The notes beneath the pieces are model-generated. The model saw only the letters and a list, made by a program, of their open reading frames with translations. It searched no databases and was not told the DNA's origin. Below are positions 43,959 to 55,830 of a stretch of DNA of 64,000 nt, in pieces. The first letter of the stretch is position 1; every line of letters starts with the position of its first letter. The position numbers were made by a program, and so were the translations under genes. The DNA comes from Dothistroma septosporum (taxonomy: Eukaryota > Ascomycota > Dothideomycetes > Mycosphaerellales > Mycosphaerellaceae): positions 1-64,000 of the forward strand of contig NBZP02000054.1 in assembly GCA_002236755.2 (NCBI GenBank). Reading direction: 5' to 3'.

Positions 43959-46954
43959 GGTGACGGAGGATGAGCTTTGGTCGATCGAGCGTTTGTTTGC
44001 TGTTGAAACCAATGGAGAACCATGTACTTCGCCGGAATCGACGTGAGAATTTATAGGGTTCCATCCGACTTGTTGACCAAGGCGACCGGATCTCGACATA
44101 ACTATGATTTGAAGGCTGTGCGACGCAAGCTGCCACAAGCCTTTGCCTGTGGCATATGTCACTCCATCGATCCACGGGAGACAACATATCTGAAACACCG
44201 AAAGCACCGCTTCCTACAGCGTCAGGCTGTCACAATCTCGCTCTGTATCGAATCAGAACCGCTGATCAGGCTTCGCAGATTCCATGCCAATGCCGAAAGC
44301 CTCAACTTTCCTGTCCACTCCAGCACGGAATCCAATTCTGCATACGTAAAACCAGGCTTCCAATGTGGTGACCAGCGGAGTTCAGGCTTCTTCAAGTGAG
44401 CGACACTACTTACGCGGACAAGTACGATCCATCATCTTGCAACTCAGCGCCCTTTATGCAAGCGTTGGGGTCACCACAAACAGTGAATTGCAACCTTTAC
44501 AGGCTGCCGTGGTGGTGTATGCCCGCGAACTCCTTGACCGGGAGCGCAAGCTTCGTAAGCGACTCCGCTGGCCCCTGGGAGCACAGCATCGCAAGACTCT
44601 CTTCCGATGGTAGGAAGTCCTCAGCATGGTCCGACACGATCGTGGTATCTACCTCCTCCAACCAATGCCTCTTTCCCTCCCGCAATGCCATACTTCGGCT
44701 CGACAACCAGACTTGCATGCCGGGCAACTGTCTCCCAGCAACTCACGCATTCGAGAAAAACTTTCTCGGGACACAACAGCATCTTTGAGTCACCAACAAC
44801 GAAGCTGCCCGGGTGACATGAAATCCTAGGTCCTTGTACGAGGCAACGAAGCATCCGAGCCCGTACACCAGGCCGCCATGGAAGACAGCTCCGCTGATGC
44901 TAATTGGTAGCGGAGTGGAACAATTTCGAAACTCCCGAACGACACACTCAGCTCCGGATGCCGGTAAAAGATGCATAACACCTCAACAAAATGTTCACCT
45001 TCCTCGCACTTTGCGTCACTCGGCATCTTGCTGCACTTCATTCCGTCCCATGGCCACGACGTCTTTGTAACCGTCACATGGAAAATTTATCCCCAGCGGC
45101 TCACAGATCCACTCCCACAACACGTCAATCAAGACACGGCTGGTCACAACTTCCAAGGCATGGGTTGTAGCCGCGTACCCGGTGTGGCAGTACTGGAACG
45201 AACTCTGAAGATCCGTGATATGTCGTTTGTGGTACGTGCTCCCAGGGCTTAATGCACTTCTTGGTGAGCAAGGTAGCGATGAGTTCCTCCTGTACCACGA
45301 GAGTGTCTTCGAGCATATTCTCGCTGGTGGGTGTGTGGACTGTTGGTGCTTTGAGCTGGGCAAGGGGTCGTTCCCAGGTCGAGTGCTGGGCGATTACTGG
45401 GCGTAAATGCTCAAAACATTGGCTGACTACGAAGCCAGGATGGCGACTGCTTGACGAACAAAGCGGTCCTGCTACCAATGCGCAGTCCAGCCCGCACTAC
45501 CTTCAACAACATTGAATTTTTGTCGCGACCTCTGACTTCATCAACGCTAACTGATCCAACAGTCTCTTATAGAAAGAACTGTCCCACGCAGCTACCAACT
45601 GGACTGCTGACCGATACCTTCGGAGTGCACGATACGATACACATGAGGTCAGAATCCCCTGGACAATGCCAGCACCGAGGACTCCATATCAGCAGCAGGA
45701 CCTTCTCACACTTCTCAACGTCGGAATGCCGTATGCATCCGGAATGGATGTTAGAAGCTCCGCATTTGCGTTTGTGAAACGAACTCTCGTTGCTAAGCTT
45801 GCACTCTTTTCCAGCCCATGCCCAGAGCAGCTTAGGCTTGAGGTTACCGCAAATAAATGTTTCATATTCTCGCCGCTCGCTGCAGACCAATTGCTGTCGT
45901 CACAATCATCAATGGTGTACTACGATCAGTCACAGTCACTGCCACTCCGCTCGAGGTCGTCCGATGAATCGTAATTGTTCAACAGGCGGCGTCATGGAGA
46001 GGCTTCCTTCGAAACCGCGCAGCTCTGCCATCTCTTCGCGTGATAAGACGTAGAGAGGCTGGCCGCAAAATAACAGAGAAGCAAGACTGGCTCGAGTTCT
46101 CTTCATCCATACACTTTTCCTGCCCGTGCACAGCGGCATACACCCCTGGAAGCGACTTCGGCGACTCAACGTCTTTTTGGAGACAATGGATCCGGTCTCC
46201 ACGCGGGGCATCGTGGAGAAGCCATGATGGACCACTCGCTCTGACTCGTCAAGCGAATTGCAGAGCATTCTGCAAGACATCGAGAAGGTGAGCAATGCCA
46301 ACATTGGTGGAACTCATTTACCCGGCACGCCCACAATATGAGGGCACCGCGAAGCGCTTCTAACGGCATCTCGTCCCGCTGCAGGTAGCGATCTGCTGGT
46401 TTACGAGGTCGCATGACAGTTCGCTTCACGACATCGCGCTTCCGACATCCCTATTTAAGTAACTTTCAAGGATGATCACTGACTCCACGAACGATCGACT
46501 CAAAGTATGGCTATTTACCCTTCGGCTCAATCAGTGGTGGAATGCTTTCAAGAAGCCCACACGACCTGCACAGTGCACTATTGTCACACCAATTTACTGG
46601 TGATCTCAGCATCTGTTCAAGCATGAGCAAGCAGAATTCTTGCCGCAAGCCGATTGAACAAATCGCCATGAGCAAGTAGAGCCACTTACCTCGGTCTTAG
46701 CGTACACCACGCTGGGATGTTTCACGGTGCGAGGCTATTTACAGCAATACGTTCAGTACGATGCTGCAGATTCATTTATCCGGGGACTTTGGGGTCAGTG
46801 TCATGGAGAATCGGATGACTCGGAGGCAGAAGATCATATAGTTCGACAACGACCGGCCATGCGTTCATAACCGGCAGTCGAACTTGAAAGGCCTACCTCC
46901 TCGATCAGTCAAGAGCATAGAAAATCTCAAATCCACCGGGTCCAGGCAGAAGAG
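43959..46954. other. 3-kb stretch without a supportable gene
   Basis: Minus-strand frames between about 46430 and 44500 contain scattered coding-like pieces (for example FCGQPLYVLSREEMAELRGF near 46050 and FHGGLVYGLGCFVASYKDLG near 44860). They lie in different frames with stops between them, and I could not join them with convincing splice sites. The DNA is not AT-biased, so RIP is not the explanation. It may be a decayed gene or noncoding sequence. Confidence 0.4.
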
Positions 46955-48521
46955 ATGCCGCTAAGATCGAGCTCCTTGCTGGCTTTTAGCCTGGCAACTA
47001 CTGGTGCCATTGCTGCTACTGGACCTTGCGATATCTACGCCTCTGGAAACACTCCATGCGTCGCAGCACACAGCACAACTCGTGCTCTCTACAGTTCCTA
47101 CAATGGTGCACTCTACCAGATCAAGCGTGGCTCCGATGGCAAGACGACCGACATTGCACCACTCTCCGCCGGTGGCGTTGCCAACGCCGCGACGCAAGAT
47201 GTAAGTTTCATCATTCTTTGTACTGCAGAGAATCGTGACTGATGTCACCTCACAGTCCTTCTGTGCTAGCACGACTTGCGTAGTCACCGTCATCTACGAT
47301 CAGTCTGGAAAGAAGAACCACCTCAGCCAAGCACCGCCCGGTGGGAATGGTCAGGGACCTCAGTCAGGAGGCTACGATGATCCTGCAAGTGCCATTGGAG
47401 CACCTGTGACGCTGAATGGGCAGAGAGCGTATGGTATTTTCATTTCGCCGGGTACCGGCTACCGCAACGATGTCACCAACGGTATCTCCACTGGGGACGT
47501 CGCTGAGGGGATGTATGCCGTTTTCGACGGCACGCATTACAACGATGGTTGTTGCTTTGACTACGGAAACGCCGAGACAAGCAACGATGACACTGGAAAC
47601 GGCCACATGGAGGCACTCTACTTCGGAACCAACACCTTCTGGGGCACCGGCTCTGGCAATGGACCCTGGGTCATGGCCGATCTCGAGAACGGCCTCTTCT
47701 CTGGCGAGAACATCAAGCAGAACCCTGCTGATCCAACCGTCACGTACCGCTTCCTGACCGCCACACTCAAGGGCAGCGCCGACAAGTGGGCAATCAAGGG
47801 CGGTAACGCTGCATCCGGAGGTCTATCATCGTACTACAACGGCCCCCGTCCGGATGCATCTGGCTACAACCCCATGAGCAAAGAAGGCGCCATCGTCCTT
47901 GGCATCGGCGGAGACAACAGTCTTGGCGCCCAGGGAACTTTCTACGAGGGTGTCATGACCGCAGGCTACCCGTCCGACGCCACCGAGAGCTCAGTCCAGG
48001 CTAACATCGTCGCCGCCAAGTACGCCGTGACCTCTCTCATGAGCGGCCCAGCCGTCAAAGTCGGCTCGACCATCACCATCCGCGCCACTTCTCCTGGCTC
48101 CAACACCCGCTACCTCGCCCACAAAGGCTCCACGATCAACACTCAACCCATCACCTCCTCCTCCAGCTCCGCAACCCAAGCCAGCGCCCAATGGAACGTC
48201 CGCACCGGCCTCGGTAACAGCGACTGCGTCTCTTTCGAGTCTAAGGACACCCCAAACAGCTACATCCGCCACAACGCGTTCGTCCTGTACCTCCAGCCAA
48301 GTGATGGAAGCAAGCAATTCAATGAGGATGCGACGTTTTGCCCGCAGACTGGACTCCAGGGATCGGACACGAGCTCGATTAGGGCGTGGGGATACCCGAC
48401 CAGGTTGATTAGGAATTATAACGATCTGGGGTATATTGCGACGAACGGGGGACCGGACGCTTTTGATGATGCGAGTTCGTATAATTATGATGTTAGCTTC
48501 GTTGTGGGGTCGGGGTTTTGA
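46955..48521 (+). CDS. abfB: Alpha-L-arabinofuranosidase B (GH54 with CBM42)
   Basis: Exons 46955-47200 and 47256-48521 give 503 residues, the usual length; the 55-nt intron is GTAAGT...CCTCACAG. The signal peptide is MPLRSSSLLAFSLATTGAIA. GH54 landmarks: GPCDIYASGNTPCVAAHSTT, ALYQIKRGSDGKTTDI, CVVTVIYDQSGKKNHL, CCFDYGNAETSNDDTGNGHM (the Glu is the expected nucleophile) and GIGGDNSLGAQGTFYEGVMT (containing the expected catalytic Asp). The C-terminal CBM42 beta-trefoil (from about residue 345, ARMSG-type module) begins GSTITIRATSPGSNTRYLAH and has NSYIRHNAFVLYLQPSD and LIRNYNDLGYIATNGG. Secreted; it releases terminal arabinofuranose from arabinoxylan and arabinan of plant cell walls. Confidence 0.96.
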
Positions 48522-50861
48522 TGACGGGGGAAGATTGGGTGTAGGGGAAGTGAAGCAGCGACAGCGACAGCGGAATAGCATATAAGTAACGAATGTAGTG
48601 AATCCAACCTTCGCAGGAGGCGAGATGAAACGACCCATCTGATACACGCTCGAGATTGAGCACCGACACATGACACGCTGATATTCGAGACCCTCGATCG
48701 ACCACAACGAGCAACTGGACTTGGATTATTCTCCTTGGAGGATCCGTTGACTACTCGTAACAAACGACGTCTATCTCGCTGACACCGACAATCAAACGAC
48801 ATTGGACAGCATGGACATACACACAAAGACAGACGTCCTCGAGCTCCAGGGGACTTGAGAGACCTTAGCAGGTCTGCTCAAGTGCTGCTATCGCAGCGGC
48901 TCGCTGATCACACAGTCTACGGCTAGGTTGTAGGAAACGTGGAACACATAGCCATAAAAGCAACACGAACCCAAGCCAGGCACTCGTTGCTCAGATGCGT
49001 CAACATCCATTACATCGTATGCCGTGGACACCATCGAAGGAAAAGCTATAAATGTGCTCTACTAAGGGAGTACTATACTACTTCTACTTAGGCTTAGACA
49101 TTAGTCATATTATCGTCAAAGCCCGGCTCTTCCTCAGCGGACCCTGGGACGTCAAGGAACAAGCTCGTAAGTGAATGCAAACATAGCCGTAGCAACTTAG
49201 CTCCGTAGCTCTCTATATATCGCTATAAGCACCGCGACACTCTACCGACGCACGCATAGATCTCGCACGACCGGGCCTGACGCACCAGACATTGATTACC
49301 ATCACCACTCGCGCCGATCTAATGCGGTATACCAATTCTCCCCTAATTGATAGCTCACCTCTACTCCTTTCCCCTACTCCTCCCCTACCCTCTCACCCCA
49401 CAGCTCCGCACCAATTCTCTATAAGAGTACCCTCCTCCCCTCCAGAGTGAGCGACAAATCATCCCAACGATCCTTCTTCTTTCTAGCCATCCCAGTACCC
49501 CGATTCCTCCCTCCCACCATCCAAGATGATCCAAAAACCAGTTAATCCCTCCGCCACTAAGACTCCTGCGCCTTTATCCACTTCAAACCTCGCCATTATC
49601 GCCCTCTCCAAACATCGTCCTTGGCGAAGCTAACATCGCAGCAGCCTCAGAATGTAAATTTCGCAGAGTATCTATGGCCTGAAAATCTCGCTAACCACGG
49701 CACAGAACCGCGGGAAAAGGAAATACACTTACCCAAATTTTGGCAGTTCCGTGAGCGGAAGGTTCCTTAAGTCGGAGCTGTATATCTCTCCCTCCATTGT
49801 TCGATTATCGACAACTGGCGGGGACGTGAAACATACAGAAGTCCTAATCAGGCTGTGAAGAGTGGGGGATAGAACCGGATAGGGAAGTAGAGTGGTTGAG
49901 GTGTGTAGTATGTGATGATAGCGTATGGGGATAGTATATTCCTGGGTGTAGGCTGAAGGGAAGTGGGTGGGTGAGAATAGAGAGAATTTGTGATGCCGAT
50001 AGTCGCCTGGCTGTCATAGAGAGGAGTTGCCGAAGGATAGAGGAGTCTTTCGTCGATACCAGCACTGCTTGGGGGAATTTCATCTCGATGGTGTGCAAGT
50101 ACATCGTCATTTCTCAAAGTGAAACATAAACCCAACGAGATGCTGTCCGCGTGGTAATATGTTCGGGTCCAATCCAGCTAAGTCTGATCAGACAGATCAC
50201 CAAGGTCCCAGATAAAACTGCTCAGTAACGGCATGAGGGCGGTGACGGAAATGCCTGTACAAAAGCGGCTTGAGCTGATGCTCTTCCATAAAAGATCTCT
50301 ACATGAAGATGCTGTCGTACTGTAATCACTCTCTACCGTATCATGAATCCGTCATCCACACCATGTACAGACTTGGCAATCTGCGAGGGCCTTCTCATCT
50401 AGAACCCCCGCTTCGCAATGTCCACTGTACAGAATGCCCTGATACTCCACATGCGCCTCGCTTCGCTAAACTCGTCAAGCCCGCTGGTGATAGATTCACA
50501 TTCTCTGCTGCAGAGGCTCAAATCCTACATCGAATTGCTGTGCAAACTTCCTAGACGCCATTACGTTTCGCTGAATGTTCCTCTATCGGGCGTTACTTGG
50601 CGTTGGCTTCTTCCCTCGTTCTGGTGAGTGTTCTGCGTCGCTCTCGTCGACGAGGGCGGATTCTTCGTCGTCGGTGTCGTCTTCGGACCTATGTGGAGAG
50701 AAATGTTAGCGGGAAATGGGTATATCAAGTGCCTGCAGATGACGGCACGTGCTTCGATCATGATGTCAGGGCGTGGACCTCCTCGAGAGAGATACCCTTA
50801 GCTCTGCTCATGAAACGACGACCCAGTGCGTCAAACTCAAATCACTATCAGGAGTAGAGAC
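48522..50861. other. 2.3-kb stretch without a supportable gene
   Basis: Around 49320-49530 there is a C/T-rich leader-like tract with CTATAAGAG near 49420 and an ATG at 49525. That ATG opens only a 34-codon frame (MIQKPVNPSATKTPAPLSTS onward). A short AT-rich patch lies at about 49030-49120. No gene can be supported; the leader-like tract is treated as an observation in the findings. Confidence 0.45.
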
Positions 50862-52622
50862 TCACCAGTCGTCCGACTCGAGATTGACGCCTCTGATCCC
50901 GAAGCTCATCAAGAATCCGATGAAGGAGATTCCAGCGAATATGCCGAATGCCATAAGCTCTCCTTTCGGCTTCACATATGTTGCAGCGGTGAACAGTCCG
51001 CCGCTGACAAACGGTCCGACCGCTCTTCCTCCTGCGGACAGCGTCTGCGCCAAGCCATTCACCGACCCTAGCACAGCGTGTGATGGTGCCGAATTTGTAA
51101 TCAGTAACAGCGCACTAGTCAGTCCACCGACACCGGCCAATGTCTTGATAATCAAGACAACACCGAGCTCAGCCCATAGCCAGACTTTGCCGGCAGTGGT
51201 ATCCTCGCCTCTGCCATTTGCTCCATCCTTGTATCCCACGAAAGGCATCAATATAAATGCTAACACGAAGCCGGCCAGTCCAGCACGGTATGTGATGCGG
51301 TTGCCGATCTTACTTCGAATGCGCTCAAACACGCCGGCCTGAAATGTGATAGTGATGGCGCCAGCGATTGCAAGTGAGGTGCCGACTTCGCTTGGGCTGA
51401 GATTGCGGCCTGTAGGTGGCTTGGCTTCCGAGAAGATGGGGTACAAGGAATTGTAGCTGATGTTGCTGAGCTGGAAGATCAGATATGTTGCCAGCAGCAG
51501 CACCACGTCTCGATTCAGTATGTCCTTCCATTCCAGCGATTCGGTGTTAGCCGTAGCGAAGACGTTGTTGAAGTGATCATCGTCTTCCTCTTCTTCATCC
51601 TCATAGTCTTCCTCTTCAATCGCACCATCTCGCGAGCTCACGCGCTGATAATCGTGGTTCTCATGCGCGCTCTTGCTGGCACGCCGAACATAAGTCGGAC
51701 TGGATGAATTCCCTGCAAACTGCCAAATCCACGCAAACATGCTCGTGAACCTCTTCTTCAGCGGAGGTAGATCGTCCGACGCATCCAGTGATTCCTTCAA
51801 GAAGATGGCCGTCAGAACGAAGTCGATGAGCAATACACTCGCCGCGAACAAATTCGGCAGCAGGTAAGGGTAAGGGTTGGGCTGTCCTTCGCGGAATGGG
51901 TTTTCTCTAATCACCAACAACCCGCCAAGCAAAGGTCCCGTAATTCCTCCAATGCCATAGATGACTGGCAAATACGTGAAAGCCCGACTCTGGTTCGACC
52001 TGTCCGTAATCTCTCCCAGGCAAGTACTGATCACGCCCTGATTGCCATTCACCAGGCCCATCAGCGCCTGCACCAATATCGCCTGCCATAGCCTTCTGCT
52101 GAATCCAAATGCCACGAAACACGCCGCAGTTAAGATTGTCCCTGTCAATACTACCGGCTTCCGCCCTATCCTGTCACTCAACCATCCCCACATAAAGTTT
52201 GTCGCGAACTGTGCTCCGGCGAACGCACTGGCTATTATTCCCACGTACAGTCCTATCTTCGCCTCGTCCACCTCTGGGAAGCTACTGGCCATGTCCGGGA
52301 GATAAGGGCTTATGCTGTTCAGCGCCGTTTGTTCAGCCAACGCTATCACTGCCAATATCGCGAGCTGCCCTTTTGGTAATGGTGTTTCATGATGCTGATT
52401 CGATTCGTGCGAGTCGGTCCGGGTGAGAGAGGGCGAAGGAGGGCCATCGGGAGCTCCATTCTGCCTCATGCCGTCCTTCTTTGGGGGAGGCTTGCCGGCG
52501 CTTTTGGGCGGAGGTGTTGGGAATGTTTGGTAGTGGAGTGTGGAGGATGTGCGGTGGTGCAGTGACGGTGCACCCTGCCTCTTGCTAGAGCCATTGGGCT
52601 GAGAACCCGAGCCGCTTGGCAT
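50862..52622 (-). CDS. Major facilitator superfamily transporter
   Basis: An intronless frame of 586 residues starts at ATG 52620-52622 (MPSGSGSQPNG), preceded in frame only by non-ATG codons. About 85 hydrophilic, Pro/Ser-rich residues precede twelve predicted membrane segments. The MFS signature WGWLSDRIGRKPVVL follows TM2, and TM4-5 carry the glycine-rich VNGNQGVISTCLGEITDRS and YGIGGITGPLLGG. The large central loop is strikingly acidic (EEEDYEDEEEEDDDH). The layout resembles the ZIFL-like/yeast YCR023C subgroup of drug:H+ antiporter-like MFS proteins, whose substrates are poorly known; none is assigned. No biosynthetic partner lies beside it. Confidence 0.92.
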   Translation of the reverse strand: MPSGSGSQPNGSSKRQGAPSLHHRTSSTLHYQTFPTPPPKSAGKPPPKKDGMRQNGAPDGPPSPSLTRTDSHESNQHHETPLPKGQLAILAVIALAEQTALNSISPYLPDMASSFPEVDEAKIGLYVGIIASAFAGAQFATNFMWGWLSDRIGRKPVVLTGTILTAACFVAFGFSRRLWQAILVQALMGLVNGNQGVISTCLGEITDRSNQSRAFTYLPVIYGIGGITGPLLGGLLVIRENPFREGQPNPYPYLLPNLFAASVLLIDFVLTAIFLKESLDASDDLPPLKKRFTSMFAWIWQFAGNSSSPTYVRRASKSAHENHDYQRVSSRDGAIEEEDYEDEEEEDDDHFNNVFATANTESLEWKDILNRDVVLLLATYLIFQLSNISYNSLYPIFSEAKPPTGRNLSPSEVGTSLAIAGAITITFQAGVFERIRSKIGNRITYRAGLAGFVLAFILMPFVGYKDGANGRGEDTTAGKVWLWAELGVVLIIKTLAGVGGLTSALLLITNSAPSHAVLGSVNGLAQTLSAGGRAVGPFVSGGLFTAATYVKPKGELMAFGIFAGISFIGFLMSFGIRGVNLESDDW

Positions 52623-53199
52623 GGCGGTCGTGTTGCGCAAAGCTGCTATCGCCGTCGTGGCATGGGTGGGCTAGGATGTTTCGACGGACGTTTCGGGTAA
52701 AGTTCGCTGCTGGGTTGGATGAGTAGTGTGTGTCCTCCTATTAAACCGCCTTCGCCCTTCTTCACGGGCCTTCCTGTCCGTCCAAGCTGTAGTATGTGTC
52801 TGCTCTGCACAATACTTGGTCGCTTGACGCGCGTAGTCGTGCATGTCGTTGGCGAGAAAACTCCACGGCCAATGACGACGTTGTAGCTAAGCTTCAATCC
52901 GGCAAGTTGTGCCGATCGAGCTCGGCAAGAATGCCGGCGGCCTCATGGGTCGCGCATCGGTCAGATATTCTTCCTTCCTTCAACGACATGTCCCTTACGA
53001 TGCCATCGTTCCGTTCACGACACCAGCGTCGCCGAGGCTCTTGACGATCTCAGGTTCGCATCGATCGCTTGTGTATAGTGTATAATCTGGGGTGAAGACG
53101 GTCGATCGGGATGAGCGTCCCATCGATCATGCGAGTTCCATGCCCCAATGCATCTACCTGTGTGCGATGTTCACAAAATCAGTACCATAGCTAGGCTGA
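52623..53199. other. Intergenic between divergent genes
   Basis: This spacer separates the MFS transporter start and the small membrane protein start. No gene or clear regulatory site was identified. Confidence 0.5.
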
Positions 53200-53700
53200 A
53201 TGAGCACGATACTACATCATGGACCTGGACAGTCCACTACCATGGACACAAGCTCGACCGCGCGACTGAGTTGGCACAATTTCCGCGGCATCATGGCTGA
53301 TGTCAATCGCAGTCTACTCTTCGCCTTCCTCATCATCTGGACCTTGCTACTAGCATATTTTATCGCCTGGATCTTCATATCTGGCCGTCCGTCCACTCCG
53401 CGATTGCCGTCAAAAGGACTGTGGAGCCTACTCATCCGACGTGAGATCTACATTGTGTCCCTGCACGATTTTGCAGAAGGCGAGTGTGTCATAGCTGGAG
53501 CCTTTCTCAGTCAGGCGGATGCCAGGAGCGCCATTACTCAGATGTTGGAGGTTGACTACCGGAGCCGACAGCTGTGGTGCGACGACATCACGCATGCGGC
53601 GCTGGAAAACACCGAGGAGGGTATACTCATCAAGCTACCGCAGGGTTACGATAGCTTTTCCGGGGTCATGGCGGCCATCCACAGAATGAGTCTGAGGTAG
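53200..53700 (+). CDS. Small one-pass membrane protein, uncharacterised
   Basis: A single exon of 166 codons starts at ATG 53200; MDTSS or MADVN downstream could also be the start. One strong membrane segment (SLLFAFLIIWTLLLAYFIAWIFI, about residues 38-60) is followed by a basic Pro-rich stretch (GRPSTPRLPSK) and a mixed alpha/beta-like domain of about 95 residues (EIYIVSLHDFAEGECVIAG, QADARSAITQMLEVDYRSRQ). No family is recognised. Codon pattern and length favour a real gene over a chance frame. Confidence 0.5.
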   Translation: MSTILHHGPGQSTTMDTSSTARLSWHNFRGIMADVNRSLLFAFLIIWTLLLAYFIAWIFISGRPSTPRLPSKGLWSLLIRREIYIVSLHDFAEGECVIAGAFLSQADARSAITQMLEVDYRSRQLWCDDITHAALENTEEGILIKLPQGYDSFSGVMAAIHRMSLR

Positions 53701-54204
53701 GAGGACGGTACGACATGGCGGAAGGCATGCTTGTCATTTCTATTACGTGCAGATCTGGCATTGCTATCGAATGTACCGCGATTGGTAGGGCTTGTGCCCT
53801 GGCCGCTTCCTGCTTCTATCCGACACTGTCTGCGATTGTGATCTACTAAGTCAGCTCTCCAGCCAGCCTCTGCCTCTTCAACATGCGGCAGATCGCTCCT
53901 GTCTCAAGTGATCACTTGGGCGGAGCATTTCTTCGCTGAACGTACGCTCCGATATGACATCATCAACCGAGCACTTAGTCCACTCTCGCCAGGAGGAGCG
54001 GGATTCGCGTTCAAGACGTACTCATGCCACCAGATATCTCGAGACTTCAACAAATGTGCAAAACTTCATATGATATCATGGATCATTCAGGCGTCATACT
54101 CTGTACTGCACAATTCTTGTGAGCCGCTGTCTTACACCTTATGCCAACGCGAGGTAGCCAAACCTATGTCCCTCGACTCCACCAAACGCCATGCTAGGTC
54201 GACA
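53701..54204. other. Intergenic, no gene seen
   Basis: This is about 500 bp between the 3' end of the small membrane protein and the 3' end of PRI2 (convergent). Nothing is supported. Confidence 0.55.
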
Positions 54205-55830
54205 CTACTTCGCACTCGACTGCAACACCCCATCCATACCAATATCTCCATTCTGGATCTTGCCCAGATTCTTCAACATGAAGCTACGCTTAAAGTACGT
54301 GTTCGGATGCAAGATCGTGTCGAGTTCGGAAGCTGGCCACAGTGATTCATCCTTGACCTGGAATGAGATATCAGCAACCATTGAATCCATCCTGAGAGGA
54401 GAGGATGCTTACCTTCTTCATCTCATTCTTGTGCGTCGACTCGAAGACGCGATTGCAGGCGATGTGGTATCGCTGTCTGCCGACGTCTTCGCGAACGCCT
54501 TTGAGGAGCTCACGATCGGACACGCCGACGCTTTGGAGCAGTGCGACGAGGTTGTCGGGGCTGTATGTGCGGTATGGACAGCCATTCTGTTGGCCGGAAG
54601 ATGGTAGCGCTTCTGTGAGCAGCTTTTGACAGCTGTATGGGGTATATCCGCGGCCTCGGCGATTGGAGTCACCGCCTACGTCGCCATAAGCGTGGCGGAT
54701 GTTGTAGAGGTATTCTGACTTGAATTTGTCTGAAAAACGTCAGCATTGGTATGACAGGGCATGTGCTCGCCGTGCTTACCGTCTGTGATCAACTTGAAGC
54801 TTTTCCGCCAGAACAAGATGCATTCCTGCAAGCTCAGGCCGATTCCCTTCAGGAAGAGCGTGTACTGTAATCGAGCGTAATGCTTCAAATGGCTGTTCTT
54901 CCGCAGTTCTCGGTGCAAGTTTTGCATGCACAATGGGAAATGCTGGCTTTGTCCGTCAATCGATGCAGCTGTAACGTTGGTCATGTCGCTCAGACTTGAG
55001 CTCTCCGCATACCCGGCGTCGGGCGCCACGAAGGACTGCGACAAGTGATGCAGTATAGGTGCAAGTCGGTTGTCCTCGTCCATGCGCGGCAGGAATCGTG
55101 CTGCTAACTCCAGACCTGATTCTAGCTGCCGCGAGAACTCGTTCACAACCATATTCATCTGCTCACGAACGTGTACGTATGCCTTGCCTCTCTTCAACAG
55201 CACTTGCCGCCGTTCGACCAGTTCTGGCACGTTTTCCCACTCGCACTTGAACCAACTCTGCTCATCTTCCTTTCTGCAATTGGTGGCTGCCTTCAGATCT
55301 TCCAACAATGTGGACTTTTCTTCTTCACCCACCACCTGCCACGACATAGGCAAAGACTCGATGAACTCTCTCCTCTCCCGCAGATCGTCCTGTGCTATCC
55401 TCAGCTTGAACAGCTGTGCCTCCAATCGTGTGAAACGTTGTCGCAGGTCTTGTGTGCTGGAGAAGGCCAATCGCAAGATCCAGTGGCTATAATGATCACG
55501 TTTTCGCTCCAGTGATATCTCACCGCTCCGCGAGCTGTTACTGGAAAGTGGCAGGTGCTTGGCGAGGATCAGTCGCATGTATTCGGCCGTCTCTTCTGGT
55601 GACTTGTTCCGGAACTGGCACGCTTCGAGCTCGGCTAGCACCTTCAGACGCGCAATGCCCCATTCTTCGAACTCTTCCAGTGTGACGTCGCCAGTGGGAG
55701 GAATCGCGTAGAAGTTCATGCGATGCGCGTACTCTTGCTCCACCCATGTTGCTTTCTGGAATTGCGCTTTCCGTGACGCGAATGCTCGTTTCTTCGCGTC
55801 AATGCGCGGTCCAGATGATATGGCGAGCAT
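54205..55830 (-). CDS. PRI2: DNA primase large subunit (p58)
   Basis: Exons 55830-54780, 54729-54413 and 54357-54205 give 506 residues; introns of 50 nt (GTAAGC...TTTTTCAG) and 55 nt (GTAAGC...CATTCCAG). The N-terminal domain has the helical pattern of p58 (EFEEWGIARLKVLAELEACQ, RDHYSHWILRLAFSSTQDLR). The C-terminal 4Fe-4S domain retains four cysteines: LCMQNLHREL, PYSCQKLL, GCPYRTYS and IACNRVFE, together with RHAYGDVGGDSNRRGRGYTP. The two C-terminal exons supply three of the four cluster ligands. With the catalytic small subunit and DNA polymerase alpha it makes the RNA primer for DNA replication. Confidence 0.95.

Noticed and set aside
50862..52640. MFS transporter start at 52640
   Set aside because: That codon is TTG; the first ATG in frame is at 52622.
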